Shown here piece by piece: positions 16,583-26,159 of a stretch of 64,000 bases of DNA. The position numbers and the translations under genes are program-made. The notes below the pieces were generated by a model. That model was not told the origin of the DNA. It did no database searches and saw nothing but the letters and a program-made list of their open reading frames with translations. How positions within the stretch are numbered: the stretch's first letter is position 1; each line of letters opens with the position of its first letter. The stretch comes from JADFRG01 sp964590515 (GTDB lineage: Bacteria > Chloroflexota > Anaerolineae > Anaerolineales > E44-bin32), in the NCBI GenBank assembly GCA_964590515.1, contig CAZPZD010000002.1, positions 40,087 to 104,086 on the forward strand, in the 5' to 3' direction.

Positions 16583-16888
16583 CTACCCTCTCAAGTTGCT
16601 GACCCGATCTACGTCAATACTCTGGCGGGAACGGAAGATCGAGACCAGCAATGCCAGCCCGACTGCCACCTCCGCCGCGGCGACCGCGATCACGAAGAAG
16701 ACGAAGACCTGGCCGCTCAGCGCCAGGCGAGCCCGGGCGAAAGCGATAAAGGCCAAGTTGGCGGCATTCAACATCAGCTCGACCGACATGAAGATGACGA
16801 TCACGTTCCGCCGAACGAGTACTCCCACGACTCCGAGGGCAAAGAGCACGCCGGACAGGGCGACCACATACTCGACTGGAACTGTCAT
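16583..16888 (-). CDS. nuoK: NADH-quinone oxidoreductase subunit K
   Basis: This 101-residue subunit has three helices and carries the conserved Glu in MSVELMLNAANLAFIAF and another acidic site in AVAAAEVAVGLALLV. The start is the ATG at 16888 (MTVPVEYVV), with GGGAGA just upstream; the open frame upstream has no NuoK character. The length is normal. Confidence 0.96.
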   Translation of the reverse strand: MTVPVEYVVALSGVLFALGVVGVLVRRNVIVIFMSVELMLNAANLAFIAFARARLALSGQVFVFFVIAVAAAEVAVGLALLVSIFRSRQSIDVDRVSNLRG

Positions 16889-16940
16889 CGGGATCTCCCT
16901 CGGCCATGCGACCGGACTGCTTGAGCCAGGATGCTTCCGC

Positions 16941-17453
16941 TCATGAGCGCCGTTCCGCCCGGGAAAGCACAATGGCGCCCACCATCGCGGCGAGCAGCAG
17001 GATCGAGGTCACCTCGAATGGGATCAGATATTGCTCGAAGAGCAGCCCCCCAACACTCGCCGGGCTGCCGAAATGCTCCGGATTGAAGGCCGGTTCGATC
17101 CCGCCCCCGGCCGGTTTGCCGAACAGCACGAACCCAAACTGCAGCACCAACGCAATCGCAAGCACGATCGCGGCCGGACGCTGCCAGGCCAGGCTGGGAC
17201 GGACCTCTACATTTTCTGCGCCTAGCAGCATGATCACAAACAAGAACAGTACCATGATGGCCCCCGCGTACACTGTGATTTGGACCATCGCGATGAAGGC
17301 TGCGTTCATCAGCAGGTAGAGCACAGCCACGGCCATGAAGTTGATAACCAGGAACAGGGCCGAGTAGACCGAGTTCCGGCTGATTAGCATCGCACCGGCC
17401 GAAAAGACCGCCACGATTGCCAGCCCGAAAAAGAGCGCCAGCTCGGCAGTCAC
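16941..17453 (-). CDS. nuoJ: NADH-quinone oxidoreductase subunit J
   Basis: This membrane-arm subunit has five helices and includes LISRNSVYSALFLVINFMAVAVLYLLMNAAFIAMVQITVYAGAIMVLFLF in several blocks, with the helix 3 pi-bulge region of complex I. I favour GTG 17453, giving TAELALFFGLAIV at the N-terminus like other NuoJ proteins and GGGGG upstream; GTG 17483 would add 10 residues. The mature length is about 170. Confidence 0.93.
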   Translation of the reverse strand: MTAELALFFGLAIVAVFSAGAMLISRNSVYSALFLVINFMAVAVLYLLMNAAFIAMVQITVYAGAIMVLFLFVIMLLGAENVEVRPSLAWQRPAAIVLAIALVLQFGFVLFGKPAGGGIEPAFNPEHFGSPASVGGLLFEQYLIPFEVTSILLLAAMVGAIVLSRAERRS

Positions 17454-17532
17454 GAGCCCCCGAGCCAATGGCACCGGGTCCACTCAGTCCCGGACCGGCG
17501 GAACTGCTGTGGCTTGCAGGTTTTGAACTCGC

Positions 17533-18045
17533 TCAATCCGGATCCTGCATGTCGGGGATAGACCGGTCGAATGCGCCGGGGGGAACCTGCTGGGGAGTCG
17601 GCTTGCCCTCGGGCGGCACCGGGACCAAGAGCATCTCCCGGGTGTAGATCGCCCCCCGGCGATCGGTGAACGACAACTCGTAGTTGTGTTCCAGGACGAT
17701 CGCTTCGGTGGGACAGGCGTCTTCGCAGTAGCCGCAGAAGATGCAGCGCAGCATATTGATTTCGTACGTGCTGGCATAGCGCTCGCCTGGCGAAAACCTC
17801 GCTACGTCGGTGTTCTCGGCCGACTCGACGAAGATGGCGTCGGCCGGGCAGGCCGCCGCACAAAGCGAGCAGCCGATGCACTTTTCCAAGCCGTTGTCGT
17901 AGCGCTTGAGTTCGTGCCTCCCTTTGAACCGCTCGCGCACCGGGCGTTTGACCTCCGGATACTGGTAGGTCACCGGCCGTTCGAGGAGTACCCGAAACGT
18001 GGTCCACATCCCGCGCAGGATTTGGAGTGGATTCATCCCGATCAT
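17533..18045 (-). CDS. nuoI: NADH-quinone oxidoreductase subunit I
   Basis: This 170-residue peripheral-arm protein carries iron-sulfur clusters N6a and N6b in two 4Fe-4S motifs, CIGCSLCAAACP and CIFCGYCEDACP. The N-terminal amphipathic segment anchors it at the membrane. The start overlaps the nuoH stop by 4 bases. A second ATG lies three codons in. Confidence 0.97.
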   Translation of the reverse strand: MIGMNPLQILRGMWTTFRVLLERPVTYQYPEVKRPVRERFKGRHELKRYDNGLEKCIGCSLCAAACPADAIFVESAENTDVARFSPGERYASTYEINMLRCIFCGYCEDACPTEAIVLEHNYELSFTDRRGAIYTREMLLVPVPPEGKPTPQQVPPGAFDRSIPDMQDPD

Positions 18046-19040
18046 CCTAGCGCCACAATCAAGCCGCCGGTCACCAGCACGTTCAGCAAACCGAGCGGCA
18101 GCAAGACCTTCCAGCCAAACGCCATCAACCGATCGTAGCGGAGCCGGGGCAGGGTCGCCCGAAGCCAGATCATGAGGAAGAGCAGGACCACCACCTTAAC
18201 GCTCAGATAGAGCGGACCCAGGATCGGCAGCCGGTCGACGAACGGGCCCCAATATCCGCCCAGGAAGAGGGTCGCGGCGATGAAACTGATTGCGATCATT
18301 TTGCCGTACTCGGCCATGAAAAACAGCGCAAATTTCATCCCGGAGTACTCGGTATGATAGCCGGCGGTCAATTCCTGCTCCGCCTCCGGCATATCGAAGG
18401 GAGCCCGATTGAGTTCGGCGATCGAGGCAATCAGGAAGATGAAGAAACCAATCGGCTGCAAGAACACGAACCAGATCCCGCGCTGGGCCCGTACGATCTC
18501 GGCCATATTCAAGGAGTCGGCCAGCAGTATGGGCCCGATGAAGGCCAGTCCCAGTGCCAGTTCATAGCTGACCATCTGAGCCGAGGAACGAATGCCGCCG
18601 AGCAGCGCATACTTACTGTTGGAGGCCCAGCCGGCGATCACGATTCCGTAGACCGCGATCGAAGCGATCGCCAGGATATACAGCGCTCCAACATCCACCT
18701 CCGGCGCCAGACCCTGAGTGATCCGCCGCCCGAGGATAGTCAGGTCCGGTCCAAACGGGATCACGGCCATCAACAGCACGACCGGCACGACCGTGATCAC
18801 CGGGGCCAACACGAACAACAGCTTGTCGGCCTGGTCGGGGATCAGCTCTTCCTTGAACATCAACTTGATCCCGTCGGCGATCGGCTGCAGCAATCCTTGC
18901 GGTCCGGTCCGGTTCGGGCCAATCCGGCTCTGGAAGCGCGCCATGACTCGGCGCTCGAACAGGGTCAGGTAGGCGAAACCGCCCAGCACGATGGTGATGA
19001 TCCCCATCGACTCGAGGGCCCACTCCAGCAGGTCGATCAC
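18042..19040 (-). CDS. nuoH: NADH-quinone oxidoreductase subunit H
   Basis: This 332-residue subunit has eight helices and forms the quinone-binding chamber with NuoB and NuoD. It has the family pattern ERRVMARFQSRIGPNRTGPQGLLQPIADGIKLMFKE (shown in part) and NRAPFDMPEAEQEL followed by GYHTEYSGMKFALFF. The start overlaps the nuoG stop by 4 bases. Confidence 0.97.
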   Translation of the reverse strand: MIDLLEWALESMGIITIVLGGFAYLTLFERRVMARFQSRIGPNRTGPQGLLQPIADGIKLMFKEELIPDQADKLLFVLAPVITVVPVVLLMAVIPFGPDLTILGRRITQGLAPEVDVGALYILAIASIAVYGIVIAGWASNSKYALLGGIRSSAQMVSYELALGLAFIGPILLADSLNMAEIVRAQRGIWFVFLQPIGFFIFLIASIAELNRAPFDMPEAEQELTAGYHTEYSGMKFALFFMAEYGKMIAISFIAATLFLGGYWGPFVDRLPILGPLYLSVKVVVLLFLMIWLRATLPRLRYDRLMAFGWKVLLPLGLLNVLVTGGLIVALG

Positions 19041-21541
19041 GGGCTTGTCGGCCTCACCTGAACTTCGGTCGGCCGGTTGAGCGGCAGGCCGGTGCTCCTT
19101 GCCACCAGGCCAGCCCCCCGCGGCACGTCCTTCTCAATCGAAAATTCGACCGTGCTCTCCCGTCCGTCCCAGGAAAGCTCGGCTCGGGAAGCGCCAATCA
19201 GCCCAAGCCGTTCGGCATCGTCTGGATGGATGGCAAGCCTTCGCTCGGCCAGCCGCAGGCTCAGCAGTTTCGAAGCCAGCATCGTGACCCCGCGGTCATA
19301 CAATCTGCTGATCGGGATCAAGAGCAAGTCCCCACCCGACCTGCGCTCGGCGGCCGCCAACCACTCCGGAGGTCCCCCGCTTGGCCGAGGGGTTAGCTGC
19401 ACCCCCAACCCCTGCCGGTTATCGTAGGCAGTTCCGCCGTAATAGAGATCCTCCCCGCCGACCTCCGGCCATTGCCGGGCGCTGGCGGCCAGGTCGGCAT
19501 AGCTCAGGCCGGCATAGTCTGGAATCTGGGCAGCGATCCGGGCAAAGACTTGCCCTGCACCGCTACCCTCCAACTCCAATCCCAATCGGCGCCCCAGCTC
19601 AGCGAGGATCTTCCAGTCCGCCAGGCTCCCGACCGGTCCCGGTACCGCCGGATACAGCCGTTGAACCCGCCTTTCACCGGAAGTGAAGGTCCCTTCCCGC
19701 TCCACGAACGACCGAACGGGCAGCACAACGTCGGCCAGCTCGGCCGTGGGACTCAAAAACAGATCCTGTACTACCAGCCCTCGCAGCCTGGTTAGAAGCT
19801 TCCCGATCGCCGGATCGTCCCCGACCGGGTCCGCCGCCACAATGTAGGCACCGGCGCATTGTTCAAGGCTGCCCGCCAGGCCCGCCGGCGCCGGTCGCAG
19901 GCCCATATCCCAGGCTCCCTGCGTGTTGGCCCGCGGCCAAACTGCGATCAGACCGTTGTTGGGCCGGCCAAGGCGGTTGCCGGCGCTGAGCAATCGGGCG
20001 CACGCCCGGGCCAGGGCCTCGGAGCCGTGATAGTCCAGCCCCTCATTCCCAAAAAGGACGATCAGATTCTTGGCGCTGTGAAGGGCCGCGACGGCGCCAA
20101 TGGTCGGCGGATCCGGACTGTAGCTGCGCAAGCCAGTCTCGCCCGTCAACCCGCCGAGCAGCGAGAGTGCGGCCCGGACCGCCTCACCCGGGGCGTAGCG
20201 AAGCTGATGGCCCGAGTACGAATCCAGCCGGGTCTGGCGGGCGTTGGCGACGATCAGCTCAGCCCCGCGCTCCGCGGCCTGTTTGATCCTCAGCCACCAG
20301 ATGGGGGCCTCCTCATGGAGATCGCTCGCGATCACCAAGACCGCGTCGCCTTCACCCAGCGTCCCGAGATTGGTCCCGGGAGACACCCCAAACTGCCGCA
20401 CCAGGTCCCCTCCGGCCATCCAATCGTCCAAAACCGGTGTGCCTCCCAGCCCTTCAATCAACCCCCGGAAATTGAAGAGGTCTTCGTTCGAAAGCCGGCC
20501 TCCCGCCAGGCCCAACAATCCTGGTCCTAGCCCGCCCAGCAGCTCGGCGGCGCGGTTGAGCGCGCCTTCCCATGACCCCTCGACCAGAGTTCCGTTCTCC
20601 CGAACCAGCGGTCCGGAGAGCCGGTCGGCGCTGTGGGCGTAGTGATGGGCAAAGCGGCCCTTATCGCAGATCCAAATCTCATTGACCTGCTCATTCTGGC
20701 GCGGCATCACCCGCTTGATGGTCTCCCGTCCGTCCGTGCCGGCCGCCCGGCGGGTATTGAGGGTCAGATTGCATCCGACCGGACAGTGGGGACAGATCGA
20801 GGCGGCCGCGTTGAGCTCCCAGGGTCGGGCCCCGAACCGAAAGTCGGCCGTGGTCAGTGCTCCGACCGGACAGATATCGGTCGAGTTACCCGAGAAATAG
20901 GAATCGAAGCCGGGATCCGAGAAGGTCACGATCTCTAGCCGCCGCCCGCGCTGGGAGAGGCTGATGACTGGGTCACCCGCCACCTCATCCTGGAAACGGG
21001 TGCAGCGGGCACACTGGATGCAACGTTCTCGATCGAGGTAGATCAGCTCGCCGAGCGGCAGGTGCTTGGCCAGGTGAAGCTTCTCATCGAACAGGAAACG
21101 GCTGAGGCCGGGTCCGTGTTCCATGGTGAGGTTTTGCAGTGGGCACTCCCCACCCTTGTCGCAGATCGGACAATCGAGCGGATGAGAAGTCAGCAGATAC
21201 TCGACGATCGCCTTCCGGCCTTCGCTCGCCTTGCCGCTGAAGACCCGGACCTGCCAGCCTTCGCCTACCGTGGTGGTGCAGGCGGTTTCGAGATTCGCCC
21301 CAAACTGAATGACTGGTTCTCCCTGTTCATTCAAGACCGGTTTTCCGGTGGCGCGGTCGCGGGCCGGGCGGCCGATCTCTACCAGGCACATGCGGCACAT
21401 CCCGACCGGCTTCAGCTTCGGGTGATAGCAGAAGACCGGGATGTCGATGCCAATCCGCTTGGCGGCATCGACCAGCAGGGTCCCGGGCGCGAAGCTGACC
21501 TCCGTACCTTCAATCGTGAGCCGAATTCCCTCGGAGTTCAT
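19037..21541 (-). CDS. nuoG: NADH-quinone oxidoreductase subunit G
   Basis: This 834-residue peripheral-arm protein carries most of the electron wire. In order there is a 2Fe-2S ferredoxin domain (CYHPKLKPVGMCRMCLVEIG), a His/Cys 4Fe-4S site (HPLDCPICDKGGECPLQNL), CIQCARCTRF with a following CPVGA, the CPHCPVGC site near residue 230, and a molybdopterin-oxidoreductase-like domain to the end. I start it at ATG 21541 (MNSEGIRLTIEG), overlapping the nuoF stop; the longer frame lacks homology. Confidence 0.96.
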   Translation of the reverse strand: MNSEGIRLTIEGTEVSFAPGTLLVDAAKRIGIDIPVFCYHPKLKPVGMCRMCLVEIGRPARDRATGKPVLNEQGEPVIQFGANLETACTTTVGEGWQVRVFSGKASEGRKAIVEYLLTSHPLDCPICDKGGECPLQNLTMEHGPGLSRFLFDEKLHLAKHLPLGELIYLDRERCIQCARCTRFQDEVAGDPVISLSQRGRRLEIVTFSDPGFDSYFSGNSTDICPVGALTTADFRFGARPWELNAAASICPHCPVGCNLTLNTRRAAGTDGRETIKRVMPRQNEQVNEIWICDKGRFAHHYAHSADRLSGPLVRENGTLVEGSWEGALNRAAELLGGLGPGLLGLAGGRLSNEDLFNFRGLIEGLGGTPVLDDWMAGGDLVRQFGVSPGTNLGTLGEGDAVLVIASDLHEEAPIWWLRIKQAAERGAELIVANARQTRLDSYSGHQLRYAPGEAVRAALSLLGGLTGETGLRSYSPDPPTIGAVAALHSAKNLIVLFGNEGLDYHGSEALARACARLLSAGNRLGRPNNGLIAVWPRANTQGAWDMGLRPAPAGLAGSLEQCAGAYIVAADPVGDDPAIGKLLTRLRGLVVQDLFLSPTAELADVVLPVRSFVEREGTFTSGERRVQRLYPAVPGPVGSLADWKILAELGRRLGLELEGSGAGQVFARIAAQIPDYAGLSYADLAASARQWPEVGGEDLYYGGTAYDNRQGLGVQLTPRPSGGPPEWLAAAERRSGGDLLLIPISRLYDRGVTMLASKLLSLRLAERRLAIHPDDAERLGLIGASRAELSWDGRESTVEFSIEKDVPRGAGLVARSTGLPLNRPTEVQVRPTSP

Positions 21542-22794
21542 CGCCCGTTCACCGCGTGGATTTCGAAGTCCGTCCCGAACCGCTCGATCCCGGACGTCAC
21601 GGCCAGTGCCGCGAAATCGCCAAGGGCACACAGACACTTACCCCGGATCCCGGTTCCGACGGTGTGCAGCAGCTCGATATCCGCCGCCCGCGCCTCCCCC
21701 CCGATCAGCCGGCCGAGGATGTGCTTCATCCAATAGGTACCTTCTCGGCAGGGTGTGCATTTGCCGCACGACTCGTGTTCAAAGAAATCGGTGATTTTGG
21801 CCTCCGCCCAGGCGATGTTTACCGTCTCGTCGAGCACAATGATCGAGGCCGAACCGAGCGCCGATCCGAGGGCCGCCAATGACTCGTAATCCATCCCGCT
21901 ATCGAGCACGTCGTCTGCGGCGGGCAGGATCGGGGCGGAGGCTCCGGCCGGCAGGATCGCCTTGATTGCCTTCCCGCCAGGGATCCCGCCGCCGTGCTCG
22001 AAGATCAGTTCCCTGAAGGTCGCACCGAGCGGCAGCTCAACGTTTCCTGGCCGCTCCACATGCCCGGAGAGCGAGAACACTTTGGTCCCCGGGCTCTGCT
22101 TGGTCCCTACCGATCGGTACCACTCCGCCCCTTTTTCCAGGATGGGCGGAAGGTTCGCCAGGGTCTCGACGTTGTTCACGACCGTCGGCTTCCCGTATAG
22201 ACCTTCGGCCGCCGGGAAAGGAGGGCGGAGCCGCGGCTGGCCGAGCTTTCCTTCCAAGGACTCGAGCAGGGCGGTCTCTTCCCCGCAGATGTAGGCCCCG
22301 GCCCCGAGATGGGTGTGGATTCGCAGCGAGTAATCGGTCCCAAAGAGACGCTCACCCAGCAGCCCGGCCTCCTCCAGTTCGGCAATCTTCCGATCGAGCT
22401 CGCCGGTCAGATCCCAAAACTCCCCCCGGCAGTAGACATAGGCCACATTCGCCTGGGCGGCGTAGGCGCAGATTGAGACCCCTTCCAGAAATTGGAAAGG
22501 ATTGCGTTCCATGATCTCCCGATCCTTGAAGGTTCCTGGCTCCGATTCGTCGGCATTGGCGACCACGTAGCGCGGGAACACCCCGGGAGTCAGAAAGCTC
22601 CATTTGACCCCGGTCGGAAAACCCGCTCCTCCCCGCCCGCGCAGCCCCGAGTCCTTGACGATCTGGATCACCTCGGCGGGAGATTGCGAGCGGACCGCCT
22701 TCTCGAAAGCCTGGTAGCCACCGTTTTGCCGGTAGACGTGCAGCCGGTCGAGCCCGGGCAGCGTCCGGTGGCGCAGCACGATCAGCTCAGCCAT
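21538..22794 (-). CDS. nuoF: NADH-quinone oxidoreductase subunit F
   Basis: This 418-residue NADH-binding subunit has FMN site GLRGRGGAGFPTGVKW near residue 52, NADESEPGTFKDR, GAGAYICGEETALLESLEG, and the N3 4Fe-4S ligands in ESCGKCTPCREGT with a later Cys in GKCLCALGD. Its presence with nuoE and nuoG shows that this complex oxidises NADH directly. It overlaps nuoE by 8 bases. Confidence 0.98.
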   Translation of the reverse strand: MAELIVLRHRTLPGLDRLHVYRQNGGYQAFEKAVRSQSPAEVIQIVKDSGLRGRGGAGFPTGVKWSFLTPGVFPRYVVANADESEPGTFKDREIMERNPFQFLEGVSICAYAAQANVAYVYCRGEFWDLTGELDRKIAELEEAGLLGERLFGTDYSLRIHTHLGAGAYICGEETALLESLEGKLGQPRLRPPFPAAEGLYGKPTVVNNVETLANLPPILEKGAEWYRSVGTKQSPGTKVFSLSGHVERPGNVELPLGATFRELIFEHGGGIPGGKAIKAILPAGASAPILPAADDVLDSGMDYESLAALGSALGSASIIVLDETVNIAWAEAKITDFFEHESCGKCTPCREGTYWMKHILGRLIGGEARAADIELLHTVGTGIRGKCLCALGDFAALAVTSGIERFGTDFEIHAVNGR

Positions 22795-23290
22795 GGGCGG
22801 TACGGCCTCGGATTTCCTCGACGACGGCCAGTGCAGTTTCTATCGTCTGGCTCTCGTAATAATGAATCCCTCCAGGCTCTTGAAGCTGGAAGACCGGCAC
22901 CCGGTCGCAGGCGGCCAGGCACTTGACCTCCTCAATCATGAATTGCCCGTCTCGGGTCGGGTCACTTTCCGCGACATCCAAGCTACGGCGCAGCTCCCGG
23001 GCAAAGTGTTCCGCACCACGCAGCGCACACGGCAGGTCAGTGCAGACTTGCAGCCGATAGGTGGCACCCGGCCGATCGTGGTAGAGGGTATAGAAGCCGA
23101 TCAGCGAACCGACCTCGGTGGGCTCGAGGTCCAACAAGGCTCCCACCTCGGTGATCGCTTGCCGGTCCAGGTGTCCATACTCGCGCTGGGCAAGGTAAAG
23201 CAACGCCATGACCGCCGAACGCTTGTGCTCCGGCGGGTATTTGGCCAGGATGGCCTGGATCTCGGTTCTATGCTTCTCGGCGAGCGTCAT
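22787..23290 (-). CDS. nuoE: NADH-quinone oxidoreductase subunit E
   Basis: This 167-residue thioredoxin-fold subunit binds the off-path N1a 2Fe-2S cluster through CTDLPC and CLAAC. The N-terminal part (ILAKYPPEHKRSAVMALLYLAQ) and VGSLIGFYTLYHD match the family. It starts 6 bases after the nuoD stop. Confidence 0.96.
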   Translation of the reverse strand: MTLAEKHRTEIQAILAKYPPEHKRSAVMALLYLAQREYGHLDRQAITEVGALLDLEPTEVGSLIGFYTLYHDRPGATYRLQVCTDLPCALRGAEHFARELRRSLDVAESDPTRDGQFMIEEVKCLAACDRVPVFQLQEPGGIHYYESQTIETALAVVEEIRGRTAHG

Positions 23291-23296
23291 CTGGGT

Positions 23297-24529
23297 TTAG
23301 CGATCCGCGTCGCCCAGCACCGGATCCAGGCTGCTGATGATCGCGACCAGATCGGCTACCAGATGCCCACGGGATAGGATCGGGATGGCCTGCAGATTGG
23401 CGAAGCTCGGGGTCCGAAAGTGAACTCGGAGTGGCTTCGGCCCGCCGTCGCCTTCCAAGTGGCAGCCCAAGAGGCCGCGCGGCGACTCGACCGGCAGGTA
23501 GACCGATCCCGCCGGGGCAGGAAACCCTTCGGTCCACAACTTGAAGTGGTGAATCACGGCTTCCATGCTGTGGCCCAGTTCCGAGCGCGGCGGTGGAACG
23601 AATTTTCGGTTGTTGCTGCGCACCGGCCCCTTCGGCAGACGATCGAGCGCCTGTTTTACGATTCGCAGCGACTGGCGCATCTCTTCCATCCGGACGATGT
23701 ACCGGTCATAGGTATCCCCGTTGCTGGCGAGCGGGACCTCGAATTCGTATTCCTCGTATCCGCTGTAGGGTTGAGCCTTGCGCAGATCAAAAGCCAGCCC
23801 GGTGGCGCGCAAGGGCGGGCCGGTCAGCCCGATTTGCAGAGCCTGCTCGGAAGAAATGGCGCCGATCCCTTTGGTGCGGTCGAGGTACAGCGGATTCTCA
23901 GTAAGCAGGCTCTCGTATTCTTGAAGTCGTTTCGGAAAGTAGCTCAGGAACTGCCGGACCGCCTCATCGAAGCCGGGTGGGAGATCACGCCACAGCCCGC
24001 CCGGACGGAAGTAGGAGGTCATCATCCGCGCCCCGGAGCACAGCTCAAAAATGTCCTGGATGTGCTCTCGCTCTCGGAAGCAATACAGGAAAACCGACAA
24101 GGCGGCCAGGTCCAGCGCATGGGTCCCGAGCCAGACCAGATGGGAGGCGATGCGCTGCAGTTCGGTGAGCAGCACCCGCACGACCTGGGCGCGGGGCGGA
24201 ACGTCGAGTTCGACCAGTTTCTCGATCGCCAGGCAATAACACAGGTTGTTGCCGAGGTTGTTCAGGTAATCCATCCGGTCGGTCATCACCAGGGCCTTCT
24301 CGTAAGTCTTGGCCTCCATGTTCTTCTCGATGCCGGTGTGCAGAAACCCAAGATCGGGCACACAGTTGATGATCCGTTCCCCATCGAGCTCGAGGAGCAA
24401 TCGCAGCACGCCGTGGGTGCTCGGGTGCTGAGGTCCCATGTTGAGCAGCATGGTGTCGCCCTGGACGGCCCGATCTGAGACCAGGTGTCTCAGCTCGTCA
24501 ACGGTGATTTCCATCTGGGGTTGAAGCAT
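23297..24529 (-). CDS. nuoD: NADH-quinone oxidoreductase subunit D
   Basis: This 410-residue 49-kDa-type subunit lines the quinone pocket. It shows MGPQHPSTHGVLRLLLELDGE, DLGFLHTGIEKNME, YLNNLGNNLCYCLAIEKL and the C-terminal VDLVAIISSLDPVLGDADR. An alternative ATG at 24514 would trim five residues. It is separated from nuoC by 47 bases; NuoC and NuoD are not fused here. Confidence 0.97.
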   Translation of the reverse strand: MLQPQMEITVDELRHLVSDRAVQGDTMLLNMGPQHPSTHGVLRLLLELDGERIINCVPDLGFLHTGIEKNMEAKTYEKALVMTDRMDYLNNLGNNLCYCLAIEKLVELDVPPRAQVVRVLLTELQRIASHLVWLGTHALDLAALSVFLYCFREREHIQDIFELCSGARMMTSYFRPGGLWRDLPPGFDEAVRQFLSYFPKRLQEYESLLTENPLYLDRTKGIGAISSEQALQIGLTGPPLRATGLAFDLRKAQPYSGYEEYEFEVPLASNGDTYDRYIVRMEEMRQSLRIVKQALDRLPKGPVRSNNRKFVPPPRSELGHSMEAVIHHFKLWTEGFPAPAGSVYLPVESPRGLLGCHLEGDGGPKPLRVHFRTPSFANLQAIPILSRGHLVADLVAIISSLDPVLGDADR

Positions 24530-24576
24530 GGCTGGTTCTCAGTCGGCGGTGGGTCTGCCCCGAACCGCCCGCGGGA

Positions 24577-25089
24577 TCAGTCCTTGACGTACTTCTTGCG
24601 GCGCTGGATCTCGTCGAAATTGAAGCTGAACTGCACTTCCTCATACCCGAGCGGATAGTCTTTTCGCAGCGGGTGTCCCTCCCACTCATAGGGCATCAGG
24701 ATTCGGCGCAGGTCCGAATGGCCCCGGAATCGGATGCCAAACATGTCGAAGACTTCGCGCTCATGCCAGTTGGCGTTGGGATACACCGGTTCGACGCTGG
24801 CTAAATCGACCCGCTCATCCGCCAACAAGACCTTCAGTCCAACAAACTGGTTTCGCTCGAGTGAGTACAGCTGGTAAGCGACCGCGAAGCGCGGCTGCTT
24901 TGGCCAATAATCTACCGCGGTCAAGGCCGCCAACAGGTCGAAGCCAGCCGCATGCAATTTCTGACAGGCGGCCAGCACCGTCTCCGGCTGGATGACCAAG
25001 GTCAGCTGGGCGCGAAACTCTTGGAGCTCGATCAGGCTGTCTGCCAGGAGTTCAGTCAGCTCGCTTGCCAGTTTCCTAGGCGATTCCAT
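24577..25089 (-). CDS. nuoC: NADH-quinone oxidoreductase subunit C
   Basis: This 170-residue 30-kDa-type peripheral subunit contains the diagnostic PNANWHEREVFDMFGIRFRGH and ends RKDYPLGYEEVQFSF followed by a short charged tail. I start at ATG 25089; a GTG one codon upstream is equally possible. Confidence 0.96.
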   Translation of the reverse strand: MESPRKLASELTELLADSLIELQEFRAQLTLVIQPETVLAACQKLHAAGFDLLAALTAVDYWPKQPRFAVAYQLYSLERNQFVGLKVLLADERVDLASVEPVYPNANWHEREVFDMFGIRFRGHSDLRRILMPYEWEGHPLRKDYPLGYEEVQFSFNFDEIQRRKKYVKD

Positions 25090-25160
25090 CACTCACTTTC
25101 TCAAGCTACCCATAGAAGCTGTGGCGAGGCAAGCAGCTGGCCTTTCCACCCGCGATTGAC

Positions 25161-25646
25161 CTATGCCTCGACCCGCAGCGACTTCTCCCCCATCACCTTG
25201 TCGTGCAGGGTCAGGATGCCGTGGATCAGGCTTTCCGGGCGAGGTGGACAACCAGCAATATAAACGTCCACCGGCATGACTTCGTCCACTCCCGGGACGA
25301 TGGCGTAGTTATTGAACACTCCACCGCAGGCGGCGCAGTCCCCCATCGCGATCACCCATTTGGGCTCCGGCATCTGGTCGTACAAACGCCGGAGCACCGG
25401 TGCCATTTTGCGACTCACCCTCCCAGCCACGATCAGCAGGTCGCTCTGGCGGGGGCTGGCCCGCATTAGCTCCATCCCGAAGCGGCTGAGGTCATAGTCC
25501 GCAGCCTGGGTCGCCATCATCTCGATGGCGCAGCACGCCAAGCCGGAAAGCAGCGGCCACATGGCTCGGGTGCGGCTCCAGTTGACGGCTTTCTCGAGGG
25601 TGGTTGTGACCGCCCCGAGATTGCCGAGCTTCTGCTCTATTCCCAT
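25161..25646 (-). CDS. nuoB: NADH-quinone oxidoreductase subunit B
   Basis: This 161-residue PSST-type subunit carries the terminal N2 4Fe-4S cluster, with ligands in SGLACCAIEMM, GDCAACGG and AGCPPRPESL. N2 donates electrons to quinone. It overlaps nuoA by 10 bases. Confidence 0.98.
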   Translation of the reverse strand: MGIEQKLGNLGAVTTTLEKAVNWSRTRAMWPLLSGLACCAIEMMATQAADYDLSRFGMELMRASPRQSDLLIVAGRVSRKMAPVLRRLYDQMPEPKWVIAMGDCAACGGVFNNYAIVPGVDEVMPVDVYIAGCPPRPESLIHGILTLHDKVMGEKSLRVEA

Positions 25647-25993
25647 TCCAACGCCCCCTTCTTCCAGGCGTACACAAAACCGACGAGCAGGATCAGGATG
25701 AACACCAGCATTTCGATCAGCCCGGCCAGCTTGAGTTCACGCAATACGACCGCCCAGGGGAGCAGGAACACCACTTCGATGTCAAAGAGGATGAAGAGAA
25801 CGGCGACCAGGTAGAAATGGACCGGCATCCGCCGTTGACCAGAGCCGTACGGAAGGATTCCGGACTCGTACGGTTGCCCTTTGCGGAGGTTCTTTCGGCG
25901 CGGCCCGCACAGGTGCCCGACTCCGACGATTAGGAACGCCAGTCCGGTGGACAGGACGAGCAAGACAGTGATCGGGAGGTAGTCAGCAGGCAT
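25637..25993 (-). CDS. nuoA: NADH-quinone oxidoreductase subunit A
   Basis: This 118-residue first gene of the operon has three helices, the conserved YESGILPYGSGQRRMPVHFYLVAVLF loop region with its quinone-chamber Glu, and FDIEVVFLLPWAV. I use ATG 25993; a TTG at 26002 would add three residues. Confidence 0.96.
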   Translation of the reverse strand: MPADYLPITVLLVLSTGLAFLIVGVGHLCGPRRKNLRKGQPYESGILPYGSGQRRMPVHFYLVAVLFILFDIEVVFLLPWAVVLRELKLAGLIEMLVFILILLVGFVYAWKKGALEWE

Positions 25994-26052
25994 CGGTTGC
26001 AAGCAAAATGGAGACGGGATTTACTAAAGGCCTGCCTCAATAAACTATGTAC

Positions 26053-26061
26053 ATTCTATCA
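26053..26061 (-). promoter_or_regulatory. Candidate extended -10 promoter of the nuo operon
   Basis: On the minus strand TGATAGAAT forms an extended -10 element (TGn before TAGAAT), about 60 bases upstream of the nuoA start. No good -35 box is seen. It is the best promoter-like sequence before nuoA. Confidence 0.4.
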
Positions 26062-26091
26062 CAATGGGATTCTTCGCCCTTTGGGCCGGGA

Positions 26092-26097
26092 TACAAT
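26092..26097 (+). promoter_or_regulatory. Candidate -10 box (TACAAT) of the patatin gene
   Basis: TACAAT in the context GGGATACAATAC lies 62 bases before the patatin ATG. It is divergent from the nuo promoter candidate. The -35 region is weak. Confidence 0.35.
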
Positions 26098-26159
26098 ACG
26101 TCGGCGCTCTGCGGCAAGGCAAGTTGCATACGCCGTGACCCGAAGGGCCCGCTTGACCC

